DNA from: Acidovorax kalamii
GTDB taxonomy: Bacteria; Pseudomonadota; Gammaproteobacteria; Burkholderiales; Burkholderiaceae_C
Direction of reading: 5' to 3'
Length of the DNA stretch: 64,000 nt
Assembly (NCBI RefSeq): GCF_002245625.1
Contig: NZ_NOIG01000007.1
Coordinates: 1 to 64,000, forward strand
Shown here: positions 9,501-17,176 of the stretch, one piece after another
How the letters are laid out: each line of letters starts with the position of its first letter
Numbering within the stretch: position 1 is the stretch's first letter
The notes under the pieces: generated by a model
What the model was told of the DNA's origin: nothing
Databases searched by the model: none
What the model saw: the letters and a program-made list of their open reading frames with translations, nothing else
Translations under genes and position numbers: made by a program

Positions 9501-10726
9501 TCGAGCGGGCCCTTCCAGGTGGCCTGGATTTCATCGACCAGGCCCTCGGGGGTGTAGGTACGCACGGCATCGTGGGCCGTGGGCCCCAGGGGCAGGCGGC
9601 TGGCGATTTGTGCCAGCGCGGCCAGGTCCAGGCGGTCGGCACGGAACTCGCCCTGCTCCGGGGCCTTGCCCGTGGCCGCCGTGTGAATGAGTCGCAGGTT
9701 GCCGCCGGGCCAGGTCAGGCCGTCGTCGGTCCGGAACTGCAGGCCCTGCGTGGAGAACTCGAACCCGCCGTTCAGCCGCCGTCCGCCCAGGCGCCCCTGG
9801 ACGGAGGGCAGCACCAGCGCCTGCAGGTCGGGGCTGAGGGTGGTGTTCACATCGGCCAGCGCCAGGTCGGCAGTGCCACCCACAATCTGCCCGCCCCGTA
9901 CATCGGCCCATGCACGCAGCGCGCCTCGGCCCTGTGCTACTTGAATGCCCAGGTCGGCGTGGTGGCGCAGCTGCGAGACATCGACCCGCGCGAAATCGGC
10001 AAAAACCTGGCCGTTCCAGTGTTTCCAGTTGCCGTCGCCAGCGCGCAGCAGCGGCGCGCGGAACAGGCCCACCACCGTGAAGCGGTCGCCCCAGGCCGGC
10101 GGGGGGGTGGCATCCAGGCGCATGTGGTGGTGCCAGTTGCCGTTGCGCAGCACCAGGTTGACCTTCTCCAGCGCCAGCGCGGGGGCGCCGCGCTGCTCGT
10201 CGGTCCAGCGCACGGTGCCGTCCTGGATGAACACTTCGCCCTGCGAAAAAAGCCAGTCGGCCGCGTCGTTGTTGTCTCCCTGGTTCTGGGCAAACTCCAG
10301 CCCCGCCACGTAGATGCGGCCGTCGGTGGCGCGGCGCACGTCCAGCTCCGGCCCCTGCACATAGAGCTGCTCGAACCCGCCCTTGAGCAGCGAGCGGGGC
10401 GACAGCGCCACTACCACCCGGGGCAGTTGCAGGGCGGCGCGGCCCGATGCGTCCAGCAGCGCCACATCTGTCAGTTCAATCGACGGCACCAGCCCCTCGG
10501 TGCGGGCCGCGATGGCGCCGATCTGGACGGGAACCCCCAGAGCCCGTGCGGCATGCGCCTCCAGCTGTGGGCGGAAGTCCCCGATTCGCGGCACAATCCA
10601 GCCATGAAGGGCCCCCCACGCGATGGCCAGCAGCAGCCAGAAGGCCAGCAGCAACCCCAGTGACCACCGCGCAAAACCTGCCACGATTTTGAGCAGGCGT
10701 GAGGGGTGCGTGGTGGGATCGATCAT
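6560..10726 (-). CDS. yhdP: YhdP-family AsmA-like envelope protein
   Basis: This very large protein (1388 aa) has one N-terminal membrane helix (WSLGLLLAFWLLLAIAWGAL) followed by a long periplasmic region of repeating beta-strand character. The C-terminal part (GQINLNIESGQFLKADPGLA, FDFVRGDLRIEQGVATTNNL, VVVPEINAMTASLVATAINP) is the conserved AsmA-like end of the family. YhdP, TamB and YdbH are bridge-like proteins implicated in phospholipid transport from inner to outer membrane in Escherichia coli. The length fits the family (about 1250-1400 aa). The start is the ATG at 10726. The gene leads the polycistron that continues with Nit, kinase and regulator. Confidence 0.92.
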   Translation of the reverse strand: MIDPTTHPSRLLKIVAGFARWSLGLLLAFWLLLAIAWGALHGWIVPRIGDFRPQLEAHAARALGVPVQIGAIAARTEGLVPSIELTDVALLDASGRAALQLPRVVVALSPRSLLKGGFEQLYVQGPELDVRRATDGRIYVAGLEFAQNQGDNNDAADWLFSQGEVFIQDGTVRWTDEQRGAPALALEKVNLVLRNGNWHHHMRLDATPPPAWGDRFTVVGLFRAPLLRAGDGNWKHWNGQVFADFARVDVSQLRHHADLGIQVAQGRGALRAWADVRGGQIVGGTADLALADVNTTLSPDLQALVLPSVQGRLGGRRLNGGFEFSTQGLQFRTDDGLTWPGGNLRLIHTAATGKAPEQGEFRADRLDLAALAQIASRLPLGPTAHDAVRTYTPEGLVDEIQATWKGPLDALQQYQVKGRIRGLALAGAPTGTAPTHLGLRGATVDIDMTQAGGKAALTMASGALVLPGVFEDPLLPLDRLSADLRWQIEGSRIAVQANDVQFANADAQGEARATWHTSDASKAPHKSRFPGVLDLTGTLNRADGTRVHRYLPLSIPAESRHYVRDAVVAGSASNVQFRVKGDLHDLPFNDPKLGEFRIAARVKDVTYAYVPSSLQPAGTLPWPALTELGGELIFERSSMMVRGASGSFAGSKGLRLSKVDAKIPDLEHTVVAVNADARGPLAELLALMTTSPLGGMTGHALDQASGTGNADFQLRLALPISDITKSKVQGTVTLAGNELRITPDTPALSRVRGAVQFSETGFSLTNVQAQALGGNVRLEGGMRALAPNAPATESAVQLRAQGTATAEGLQQTPQLGTLAQLARRATGSTPYTLALAFRRGVPELQVSTTLQGLALALPPPLGKPADSSLPLRFETQVARESLTGLAANGNGNGNNAPPLRDQITLDLGALGSATYLRDLSGPQPRVLRGAIGLGLSGGESAPVPVQGVAANISQGKVDVDAWEAVLTQATTAEPPARTAPAASATPGPSGPAMAQDYLPTTLALRARELTLQGRTLHNVVAGALRDGTTWRANLDATELNGYLEYRQPGSADHPNGRLFARLSRVNMPQSDVTQVEALLDEQPGTLPALDIVVDDFELRGKRLGRVEMEAQNRGGEGAQREWRLAKFNITAPEASLTANGNWAVLNAAGATPRAAERRTVLNFKLDIRDSGDLLGRMGMANVVRRGKGRMEGQVAWIGAPFSPDYRSMTGQINLNIESGQFLKADPGLAKLLGVLSLQSLPRRLTLDFRDVFSEGFAFDFVRGDLRIEQGVATTNNLQMKGVNAAVLMEGHANIDHETQDLRVVVVPEINAMTASLVATAINPVIGLGSFLAQVFLRGPLIEAATQEFRVDGTWADPRVVRVARRGREANPTTDAPPRSSPPKTGEPS

Positions 10727-10824
10727 GGTGGGATTGAATGTGGCAGGAATTATGACCCGCGTGCCTCACGTGGGTTCACTACAAACTCAGTACGCAGCCT
10801 CGGGCTTCCCGCGCCTTGTCCACC

Positions 10825-13581
10825 ATGACCGCACCGTCCTCTGACCCCCGCTGCAACCAGCCCTTCCCCGAGGGGCCGCTGGCCGAACACTCGCGCTTCT
10901 ACCAGCGCCTGCACCGCCGCTACGCGAACGACCTGACTTTGCTGCCGCCCGGTTTTCCGGTGTTGGCCACCATGGAGCAGGCCTACGATGCGCTGTGCGC
11001 CCGGGGCTGCGACACCGGCACTGCCCTGCGCATGTTGCGCCAGCTGGTCATGGAACGGCTCATCCGGCTCGATTGCGAGGCACAGGCCCCGCTGGCCTAC
11101 ATCACCCGTGCCGTGACCGAACTGGCCGAGCTGGCCCTGGACCGCGCCTGCGCCCAGGCGCGCCGCGAACTCGACGAACGCCATGGCGCGCCCTGCGGGC
11201 CGCAGGGCCAGCCCGTGCAGCTCTGGATCATCGGCATGGGCAAGCTGGGAGCCCGCGAGCTGAACGTGTCCAGCGACATCGATCTGATCTACGTGTACGA
11301 GCACGACGGCGAAACGGCGGGCGTGGAGGGTGGCCGGGGCCGCATCTCCAACCACGAATACTTTGCGCGCGCCGTCAAGGCCATCTACAGCCTGGTGGGC
11401 GACACGACCGAGCACGGGTTTGTGTTCCGTGTGGACCTGGCGCTGCGGCCCAACGGCAATTCGGGCCCGGCCTCGGTCTCGCTGGCCGCGCTGGAGGAAT
11501 ACCTGCAGATCCAGGGCCGGGAGTGGGAGCGGTTTGCCTGGCTCAAGAGCCGGGTGGTGGCCCCGCGCGACTGCATTGGTCGCCCCGAGGTGCAGGCGCT
11601 GCGCGGGGTGGTGCTGCCCTTTGTGTTCCGCCGCTATCTGGACTACAGCGTGTTCGATGCGCTGCGCTCCCTGCACAGCCAGATCCGCGACCATGCGTCC
11701 AAACGCAGCGCCGGGCACCCCGAGCGCGCCAACGACGTGAAGCTCTCGCGCGGCGGCATCCGCGAGATCGAGTTCACCGTGCAGCTGCTGCAGGTGGTGC
11801 GTGGTGGTCAGTTCCCCGAGCTGCGCCGCCGCCCCACGCTCGACGCCCTGCAGCGGCTCGCCCACGCAGGCCTCATGCCGCAGGCAACGGCCGACGCGCT
11901 GGCCCAGGCCTATGTGTTTTTGCGCCGGGTGGAGCATCGCATCCAGTACCTGGACGACCAGCAGACCCATGTGCTGCCCACCCGCGACGACGACCTGGCC
12001 TGGATCGCCCAGACCCTGGGCTTCAAGGACTGCTGCGCGTTCTTGCATGAGCTGGACGCCCACCGCGAGCTGGTGGCGCAAGAGTTCGACACCCTGCTGG
12101 GTGGGGCGGGCAAAAAACAGTGCAACGGTGGCGGCTGTGGTGGCCCCCGCGCCGCCGCGCCCCCACCGCCCGAGCTGGAGGCCCTGCTGGAGCAACTGCC
12201 CGGGGGCTTCCGCGAACGCGTGGCCGAATGGCGCAGCCACCCGCGCGTGGAGGGTTTGCGCGACGAGGCGCGCGCGCGGCTGTTCCGCCTGGTGCAGCGC
12301 ACCGCGCAGTGGCTGAAAGAAGGCCGCGTGACCGAAGAGGCCGCTGTGCGCCTGGCCAACTGGCTGGAGCCCCTGCTGCGCCGCGAGAGCTATCTGGCGT
12401 TGCTGCTGGAGCGCCCCTCGGTGCACGAACAGCTGTTGCACCTGCTGGGCGCCGCCAAATGGCCCGCGCGCTATTTGCTGCAACACCCGGGCGTGATCGA
12501 CGAACTGGTGGGTGACCACCTGCTGTCCGAGCGTTTTGTGGTGGCCGACTTCGAGCGGGAGCTGGGCATGCGCCTGGCCTCGCTGCGGTCCACTGGCGAG
12601 GACGACGACGAAACCCTGCTCAACCTGCTGCGCCGCGCGCAGCACGCCGAAACCTTCCGCACCCTGGCGCGCGATGTGGAACGCCGCATCACCGTCGAAC
12701 AGGTGGCTGACGACCTCAGCGCCCTGGCCGACAGCGTGCTGCGCATCACCAGCCAGTGGTGCTGGAGCCGCCTCAAGAACCGCCACCGCGACGAACCCCA
12801 GTTCGCCATCATTGGCTACGGCAAGCTGGGCGGCAAGGAGCTGGGCTATGGCAGCGACCTCGACATCGTGTTTGTGTTCGACGACGACGATGACCGCGCG
12901 CCCGAGGTCTATGCGGCCTTTGTGCGCAAGCTCATCAACTGGCTCACCGTCAAGACTGGCGAAGGCGACCTGTACGAGATCGACACCGCACTGCGGCCCA
13001 ACGGCAACTCCGGCCTGCTGGTGACGAGCTTCGAGGCCTATGCCAACTACCAGCAGCAGCGTGGCAGCAACACCGCCTGGACCTGGGAACACCAGGCCAT
13101 GACACGTGCGCGGTTTGTGATGGGCAGCGAGGCCTTGCGCGAGCGCTTCGACGTCGTGCGCGAAGCCGTGATCACCTCCGCCCGCGACCCGCTGGCGTTG
13201 CAAGGCGAGATCGTGACCATGCGCGAGCGGGTACGCTCGGCCCACCCCACGCCCGCCGGGCGCTTCGATGTGAAGCACAGCCCGGGCGGTATGGTGGATG
13301 CCGAATTCGCCGTGCAGTACCTGGTGCTGTCGCAGTCGGCGGCGCACCCCGAGCTGCGCGGCAACCTGGGCAACATTGCGCTGCTGCAACGCGCCGAGCA
13401 GGTGGGCCTGCTGCCCTCCGGTGTGGGCGTGGCGGCCGCTGATGCCTACCGCGAGCTGCGCCGCGTGCAGCACGTGGCGCGTCTGGACGAAGCCCCGACC
13501 CAGGTGACCCCTCCCGCCCTGCAGGCCGAGCGCGATGCGGTGCTGGCGCTGTGGCGGGCGGTGTTTGGCGCGGAGGCATAG
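10825..13581 (+). CDS. glnE: Bifunctional glutamine synthetase adenylyltransferase/adenylyl-removing enzyme
   Basis: GlnE adenylylates glutamine synthetase under nitrogen excess and removes AMP under limitation, under PII control. Both nucleotidyltransferase domains are intact. The first motif is GMGKLGARELNVSSDIDLIY and the second GYGKLGGKELGYGSDLDIVF. Each is followed by its ALRPNGNSG segment, and the central helical region lies between them. From the ATG at 10825 the protein has 918 residues, normal for the family. A TTG three codons upstream is possible but less likely, and no strong ribosome site is seen. The gene is divergent from yhdP. The long minus-strand frame across this gene is a composition shadow. 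Confidence 0.96.
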   Translation: MTAPSSDPRCNQPFPEGPLAEHSRFYQRLHRRYANDLTLLPPGFPVLATMEQAYDALCARGCDTGTALRMLRQLVMERLIRLDCEAQAPLAYITRAVTELAELALDRACAQARRELDERHGAPCGPQGQPVQLWIIGMGKLGARELNVSSDIDLIYVYEHDGETAGVEGGRGRISNHEYFARAVKAIYSLVGDTTEHGFVFRVDLALRPNGNSGPASVSLAALEEYLQIQGREWERFAWLKSRVVAPRDCIGRPEVQALRGVVLPFVFRRYLDYSVFDALRSLHSQIRDHASKRSAGHPERANDVKLSRGGIREIEFTVQLLQVVRGGQFPELRRRPTLDALQRLAHAGLMPQATADALAQAYVFLRRVEHRIQYLDDQQTHVLPTRDDDLAWIAQTLGFKDCCAFLHELDAHRELVAQEFDTLLGGAGKKQCNGGGCGGPRAAAPPPPELEALLEQLPGGFRERVAEWRSHPRVEGLRDEARARLFRLVQRTAQWLKEGRVTEEAAVRLANWLEPLLRRESYLALLLERPSVHEQLLHLLGAAKWPARYLLQHPGVIDELVGDHLLSERFVVADFERELGMRLASLRSTGEDDDETLLNLLRRAQHAETFRTLARDVERRITVEQVADDLSALADSVLRITSQWCWSRLKNRHRDEPQFAIIGYGKLGGKELGYGSDLDIVFVFDDDDDRAPEVYAAFVRKLINWLTVKTGEGDLYEIDTALRPNGNSGLLVTSFEAYANYQQQRGSNTAWTWEHQAMTRARFVMGSEALRERFDVVREAVITSARDPLALQGEIVTMRERVRSAHPTPAGRFDVKHSPGGMVDAEFAVQYLVLSQSAAHPELRGNLGNIALLQRAEQVGLLPSGVGVAAADAYRELRRVQHVARLDEAPTQVTPPALQAERDAVLALWRAVFGAEA

Positions 13582-13649
13582 GGCCTTCGGGGGGCGACGG
13601 TGACAAATGGTTGCATCTTGGTGCGGCACCGCTTCATGAAAATTTCATT

Positions 13650-13671
13650 AATTCAAACAACTGTTTGAATT
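13650..13671. promoter_or_regulatory. Perfect palindrome, likely TetR operator
   Basis: Two 10-bp arms, AATTCAAACA and TGTTTGAATT, flank a 2-bp spacer, 21 bp before the tetR start. A perfect AT-rich inverted repeat here in a GC-rich genome, just ahead of a self-contained regulator-efflux operon, fits autoregulation by the TetR protein. Binding is inferred. Confidence 0.7.
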
Positions 13672-13692
13672 CTGGTGGTTTAATCCGGGGCC

Positions 13693-14427
13693 ATGAGTTC
13701 CGGTGCCCTCCCTTCCATCATTCCTGCCTCCCAGCGCACGGCCCGCAGTGACGGCGAAGACACGCGCGCGCGCCTGCTGCAGGCTGCGCTGCAGCTCTTT
13801 TCTGAAAAGGGGTTTGCCCAGACTTCCGTGCGGGCCATCGCCCAGGCGGCGGGCACCAATGTGGCGGCCATTGCCTACCACTTTGGCGACAAGGCGCAGC
13901 TCTACACCGCCACGTTCTACGAGCCCTTTGGCAGCGGCAGTGACCTGATCCCGGTGTTTGCCGACCCGGCGCTGGATCTGGCGGGTGCGCTGCGCCAGTA
14001 CTTCGCAGGCTTTCTGGAGCCGCTCAAGCACGATGACCTGGTGACCCAGTCGCTGCGCCTGCATGTGCGCGAGCTGCTGGACCCCACCCATGTCTGGCCC
14101 GAACTCATCGAACGCGAGTGCCGTGCCCCCCACATGGCACTCATCCAGGTCCTGTGCCGACACATGGGTGTCTCGGTGGTGGACGACGATATGCACCGCC
14201 TCGCCTTCTCTCTGGCGGGTCTGATCATGCAGCTGTGGACACAGCGCGACCCCTTGCAGGCCATTGCCCCCCAGCTGGCGATAGCGGCGGCGGTGGACCA
14301 GTGGGTGGAGCGGCTCACCGGCTACGCATTGAGCATGGTGCACGGGGAAATCACGCGGCGGAAGGCCACACAAGGGCCTGCGCGCCACGCTTCCAGGACT
14401 TCGCACAAAAAGGAATCCAACGCATGA
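13693..14427 (+). CDS. TetR-family regulator of the RND efflux operon
   Basis: The 244-residue protein has an N-terminal TetR DNA-binding domain (TRARLLQAALQLFSEKGFAQ, then TSVRAIAQAAGTNVAAIAYH). Its C-terminal ligand domain is of the CerR/DUF1956 type (HDDLVTQSLRLHVRELLDPT). It is the first gene of the operon, and its stop overlaps the next start in ATGA. The palindrome immediately upstream is the probable operator, so the protein likely represses itself and the pump genes until an inducer binds. Inducer and pump substrate are unknown. Confidence 0.88.
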   Translation: MSSGALPSIIPASQRTARSDGEDTRARLLQAALQLFSEKGFAQTSVRAIAQAAGTNVAAIAYHFGDKAQLYTATFYEPFGSGSDLIPVFADPALDLAGALRQYFAGFLEPLKHDDLVTQSLRLHVRELLDPTHVWPELIERECRAPHMALIQVLCRHMGVSVVDDDMHRLAFSLAGLIMQLWTQRDPLQAIAPQLAIAAAVDQWVERLTGYALSMVHGEITRRKATQGPARHASRTSHKKESNA

Positions 14428-15881
14428 CATTGAGCACGACCTTGCGCACCCGCCAATGGGCGTGGGCGGCCTGGGCTGTCTGGATGCCCCTGGCCCTGGG
14501 CGCCTGCGCAACCACCGCGCCGCCTGCCCAGGTGCCTGCAGCACCTCCGGCGGGCTGGCAGGCCCCGCTGCCGCACCAGGGCTCGCTGGGTGATATGGCC
14601 CGCTGGTGGACCCAACTGCAAGACCCCCTGCTGGTCGAGCTGATCGACGCCGCCCAGGCCGTGAGCCCCGGCATTGCCCAGGCCCAGGCGCGCCTGGTGC
14701 AGGCCCGCGCCACGCAGGTCAGCAGCCGCGCCGCGCTGCTGCCGTCGCTGGATGCGCAGGCGAGCGCGAGCCGGGGCTTGAATGAGCAACTGGCACGCGT
14801 AGCCACCACGGCGCAGGCTGGGCTGCAGGCGAGCTGGGAGATCGATCTGTTCGGAGCAAACCGGGCCACCAGGACCGCCGCCGACGAGCGGCTGGCGGGC
14901 GCGCAGGCGCTGTGGCACGAAGCCCGCGTGAGCGTGGCGGCCGAGGTGGCGCTGCAGACCAGCAGCCTGCGCACCTGCCTGGCGCAGCTGCAGGTGGCCG
15001 AGCGCGATGCGCAGTCGCGCGGCGAGACCGCGCGCCTCTCCGATCTGAGCGAGCGTGCGGGTTTCACAGCGCCTGCCACGGCGGCCCTGGCCCGCGCCAG
15101 TGCGGCCGAGGCCCAGGCCCGCGCGTCGCAGCAGCGCATGCTGTGCGATGTGGACGTGAAGACCCTGGTGGCGCTCACGGGCTGGGAGGAACCCACCCTG
15201 CGTACCCGCCTGGCCGCGCCCGTGGCGGCAGCGCCCGACACTCTGTTTGCGATTGCCGCATTGCCCGCCCAGGTGCTGGCCCAGCGCCCCGACGTGTACA
15301 ACGCCGAGCGCGAAGTGGCCGCCGCCAGTGCCGAGGTGGGCAGCGCGCAGGCGCAGCGCTACCCACGCCTGTCGCTGAGTGGCTCGGTAGGCAGCGCCTG
15401 GGTGCGCGCCAACGGCGTGACGACCGACCTGAACACCTGGACCATCGGCCCGCTGGCGCTGAGCGTGCCCCTGTTTGACGGCGGCCGCCGTGCCGCGCTG
15501 ACCGATGCCGCGCAGGCCCGCTACGACGAGGCCGCCACGCTGTACCGCGCCAAGGTGCGCCAGGCCGTGAGCGAGGTGGAGCAGGCACTGGTGCGGCTGC
15601 AGAGCACGGCCGAGCGCAACGCGAGCGCGCGCACGGCGGCCGAGGGCTACCGCGCCTCGTTCGACGCGACCGAGGCGCGCTGGCGCGGTGGACTGGCCAG
15701 CCTGGTGGAGCTGGAGGACGCGCGGCGCACTGCGCTCGCTGCCGAGAATGCCCTGGTTGCTTTGCAGCACGAGCGCCAGGCCGCCTGGATTGCGCTGTAC
15801 CGCGCTGCGGGCGGAGGCTGGGACGGTTCAGCGGCCGTCGCCTCCGCCGCCCCCTCTGCGGCAGCCACCGCTGCACGCTGA
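14424..15881 (+). CDS. NodT-family outer-membrane efflux lipoprotein
   Basis: This is the outer-membrane channel of the tripartite pump (485 aa). It has a lipoprotein signal with lipobox LGACA followed by two outer-membrane-efflux repeats rich in long amphipathic helices (ELIDAAQAVSPGIAQAQARL; DVYNAEREVAAASAEVGSAQ). The NodT-type landmark TWTIGPLALSVPLFDGGRR is present. The start at 14424 overlaps the tetR stop and has AAGGAA 8 nt upstream. The much longer frame from 14118 lies inside tetR and is not used. A membrane-fusion protein and an RND pump follow on the same strand. Confidence 0.92.
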   Translation: MTLSTTLRTRQWAWAAWAVWMPLALGACATTAPPAQVPAAPPAGWQAPLPHQGSLGDMARWWTQLQDPLLVELIDAAQAVSPGIAQAQARLVQARATQVSSRAALLPSLDAQASASRGLNEQLARVATTAQAGLQASWEIDLFGANRATRTAADERLAGAQALWHEARVSVAAEVALQTSSLRTCLAQLQVAERDAQSRGETARLSDLSERAGFTAPATAALARASAAEAQARASQQRMLCDVDVKTLVALTGWEEPTLRTRLAAPVAAAPDTLFAIAALPAQVLAQRPDVYNAEREVAAASAEVGSAQAQRYPRLSLSGSVGSAWVRANGVTTDLNTWTIGPLALSVPLFDGGRRAALTDAAQARYDEAATLYRAKVRQAVSEVEQALVRLQSTAERNASARTAAEGYRASFDATEARWRGGLASLVELEDARRTALAAENALVALQHERQAAWIALYRAAGGGWDGSAAVASAAPSAAATAAR

Positions 15882-15953
15882 ACCAAACCCCGGGGGCCAG
15901 GCCGATCGCCGGCCTCCATTTCCTGACACCGACTGGATGAACGGATAGACAAC

Positions 15954-17165
15954 ATGCCAACGCAACGCTTTCAATTTTCTGCCACTGCCTTCGCCGTGAT
16001 CACCGCCTGTGTGCTGGCCACGGGGGGCGCCCTGGTGTACTCCGGCGCATCGCGCGCAGCCGACGAACCCAAGGCGGGCCAGCCTCGCCCCGCGCTCACG
16101 GTGAGCACGGCCCAGCCGCAGCGCACCGCCGTGCCCGTGCGTCTGGCCGCCAACGGCAATGTGGCCGCGTGGCAGGAGGCCAGCATCGGCGCCGAGAGCA
16201 ATGGCCTGCGCCTGACCGATGTGCGTGTGAACGTGGGCGACGTGGTCAAGGCCGGCCAGGTGCTGGCCACCTTCTCGGCCGAGACGGTGCAGGCCGATGT
16301 GGCGCAGGTGCGCGCCAGCCTGCTCGAAGCCCAGGCCAACGCAGCCGAGGCTGCCGCCAACGCCGACCGGGCCCGCGCGCTGCAGGCCACGGGCGCATTG
16401 AGCCAGCAGCAGATCCAGCAGTTCACCACGGCCGAGAAGACGGCCCAGGCGCGGGTGGAGGCGGCCCAGGCCACCCTCAACGCACAGCAGCTGCGGCTGA
16501 AGTACACCCAGGTCGTGGCGCCCGACAGCGGCGTGATCTCGGCGCGCACGGCCACGGTGGGCGCGGTGGTGGGGGCGGGCACCGAGCTGTTCCGCATGGT
16601 GCGCAAGGGCCGCCTGGAGTGGCGCGCCGAAGTCACCTCCACCGAGCTGCGCCGCATTGCGCCCGGTGCCAAGGTCAGCGTGACGGCGGCCAGCGGCGCA
16701 ACGGCCGAAGGCACGGTGCGCATGGTCGCGCCCACGGTGGACCCGCAGACGCGCAACGCCTTGGTCTACGTCGATCTGCCCGCCAACGCCGACTTCCGTG
16801 CGGGCATGTTTGCGCGCGGCGAATTTGCGCTGGGCAACAGCGATGCCCTCACCGTGCCGCAAGAGGCGCTGGTCGTGCGCGATGGCTTCTCGTACGTGTT
16901 TGTGGTGGGCCCCGAACAGCGCGTGCAGCAGCGCAAGGTGCAGGCAGGCCGCCGCGTGGCCGACCGCGTGGAAGTGCTCACGGGCCTGGACGCCAATGCC
17001 TCAGTGGCCGTGCGCGGGGCGGGTTTCCTCAACGACGGCGATCTGGTGCGCGTGGCCGCAGCCCCTGCAACCCCCGGTGCGCCCCTGCAGACGTCCGCCG
17101 TGGGAGATTTAAAGCAAAAACAGCCTTCACCGCGCGATGGTAAAGCGCTGAATGCTATCAATTGA
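15954..17165 (+). CDS. RND efflux periplasmic adaptor (membrane-fusion) protein
   Basis: The 403-residue protein has an N-terminal signal or anchor (FAVITACVLATGGALVYSGA), a biotinyl-lipoyl-like domain (VRVNVGDVVKAGQVLATF), an alpha-hairpin (about residues 100-170), and the beta-barrel and membrane-proximal domains of the MdtA/AcrA family (KYTQVVAPDSGVISARTATV; VPQEALVVRDGFSYVFVV). It links the RND pump to the NodT channel. The last 17 residues (KQKQPSPRDGKALNAIN) are encoded by a dispersed repeat, so the tail is probably not ancestral to the family. The gap to the channel gene is 72 bp and to the pump start 11 bp. Confidence 0.93.
   Translation: MPTQRFQFSATAFAVITACVLATGGALVYSGASRAADEPKAGQPRPALTVSTAQPQRTAVPVRLAANGNVAAWQEASIGAESNGLRLTDVRVNVGDVVKAGQVLATFSAETVQADVAQVRASLLEAQANAAEAAANADRARALQATGALSQQQIQQFTTAEKTAQARVEAAQATLNAQQLRLKYTQVVAPDSGVISARTATVGAVVGAGTELFRMVRKGRLEWRAEVTSTELRRIAPGAKVSVTAASGATAEGTVRMVAPTVDPQTRNALVYVDLPANADFRAGMFARGEFALGNSDALTVPQEALVVRDGFSYVFVVGPEQRVQQRKVQAGRRVADRVEVLTGLDANASVAVRGAGFLNDGDLVRVAAAPATPGAPLQTSAVGDLKQKQPSPRDGKALNAIN
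17114..17162 (+). repeat. Dispersed degenerate repeat, copy C (inside the adaptor gene)
   Basis: Reads AAAAACAGCC, CGCGCGATGG, AAAGCGCTGAATGCTATCAA. It follows the plan of the other copies in forward orientation. It encodes the last residues of the adaptor protein and ends right before the GAGGAG ribosome site of the RND pump gene, so it forms the gene border. Confidence 0.6.
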
Positions 17166-17176
17166 GGAGTATCAGG

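Noticed and set aside
10750..13629. 959-codon minus-strand open frame opposite glnE
   Set aside because: It is antisense to a full glnE with all motifs; the translation is His/Gln/Gly-rich low-complexity of the kind made by high-GC codon shadow.
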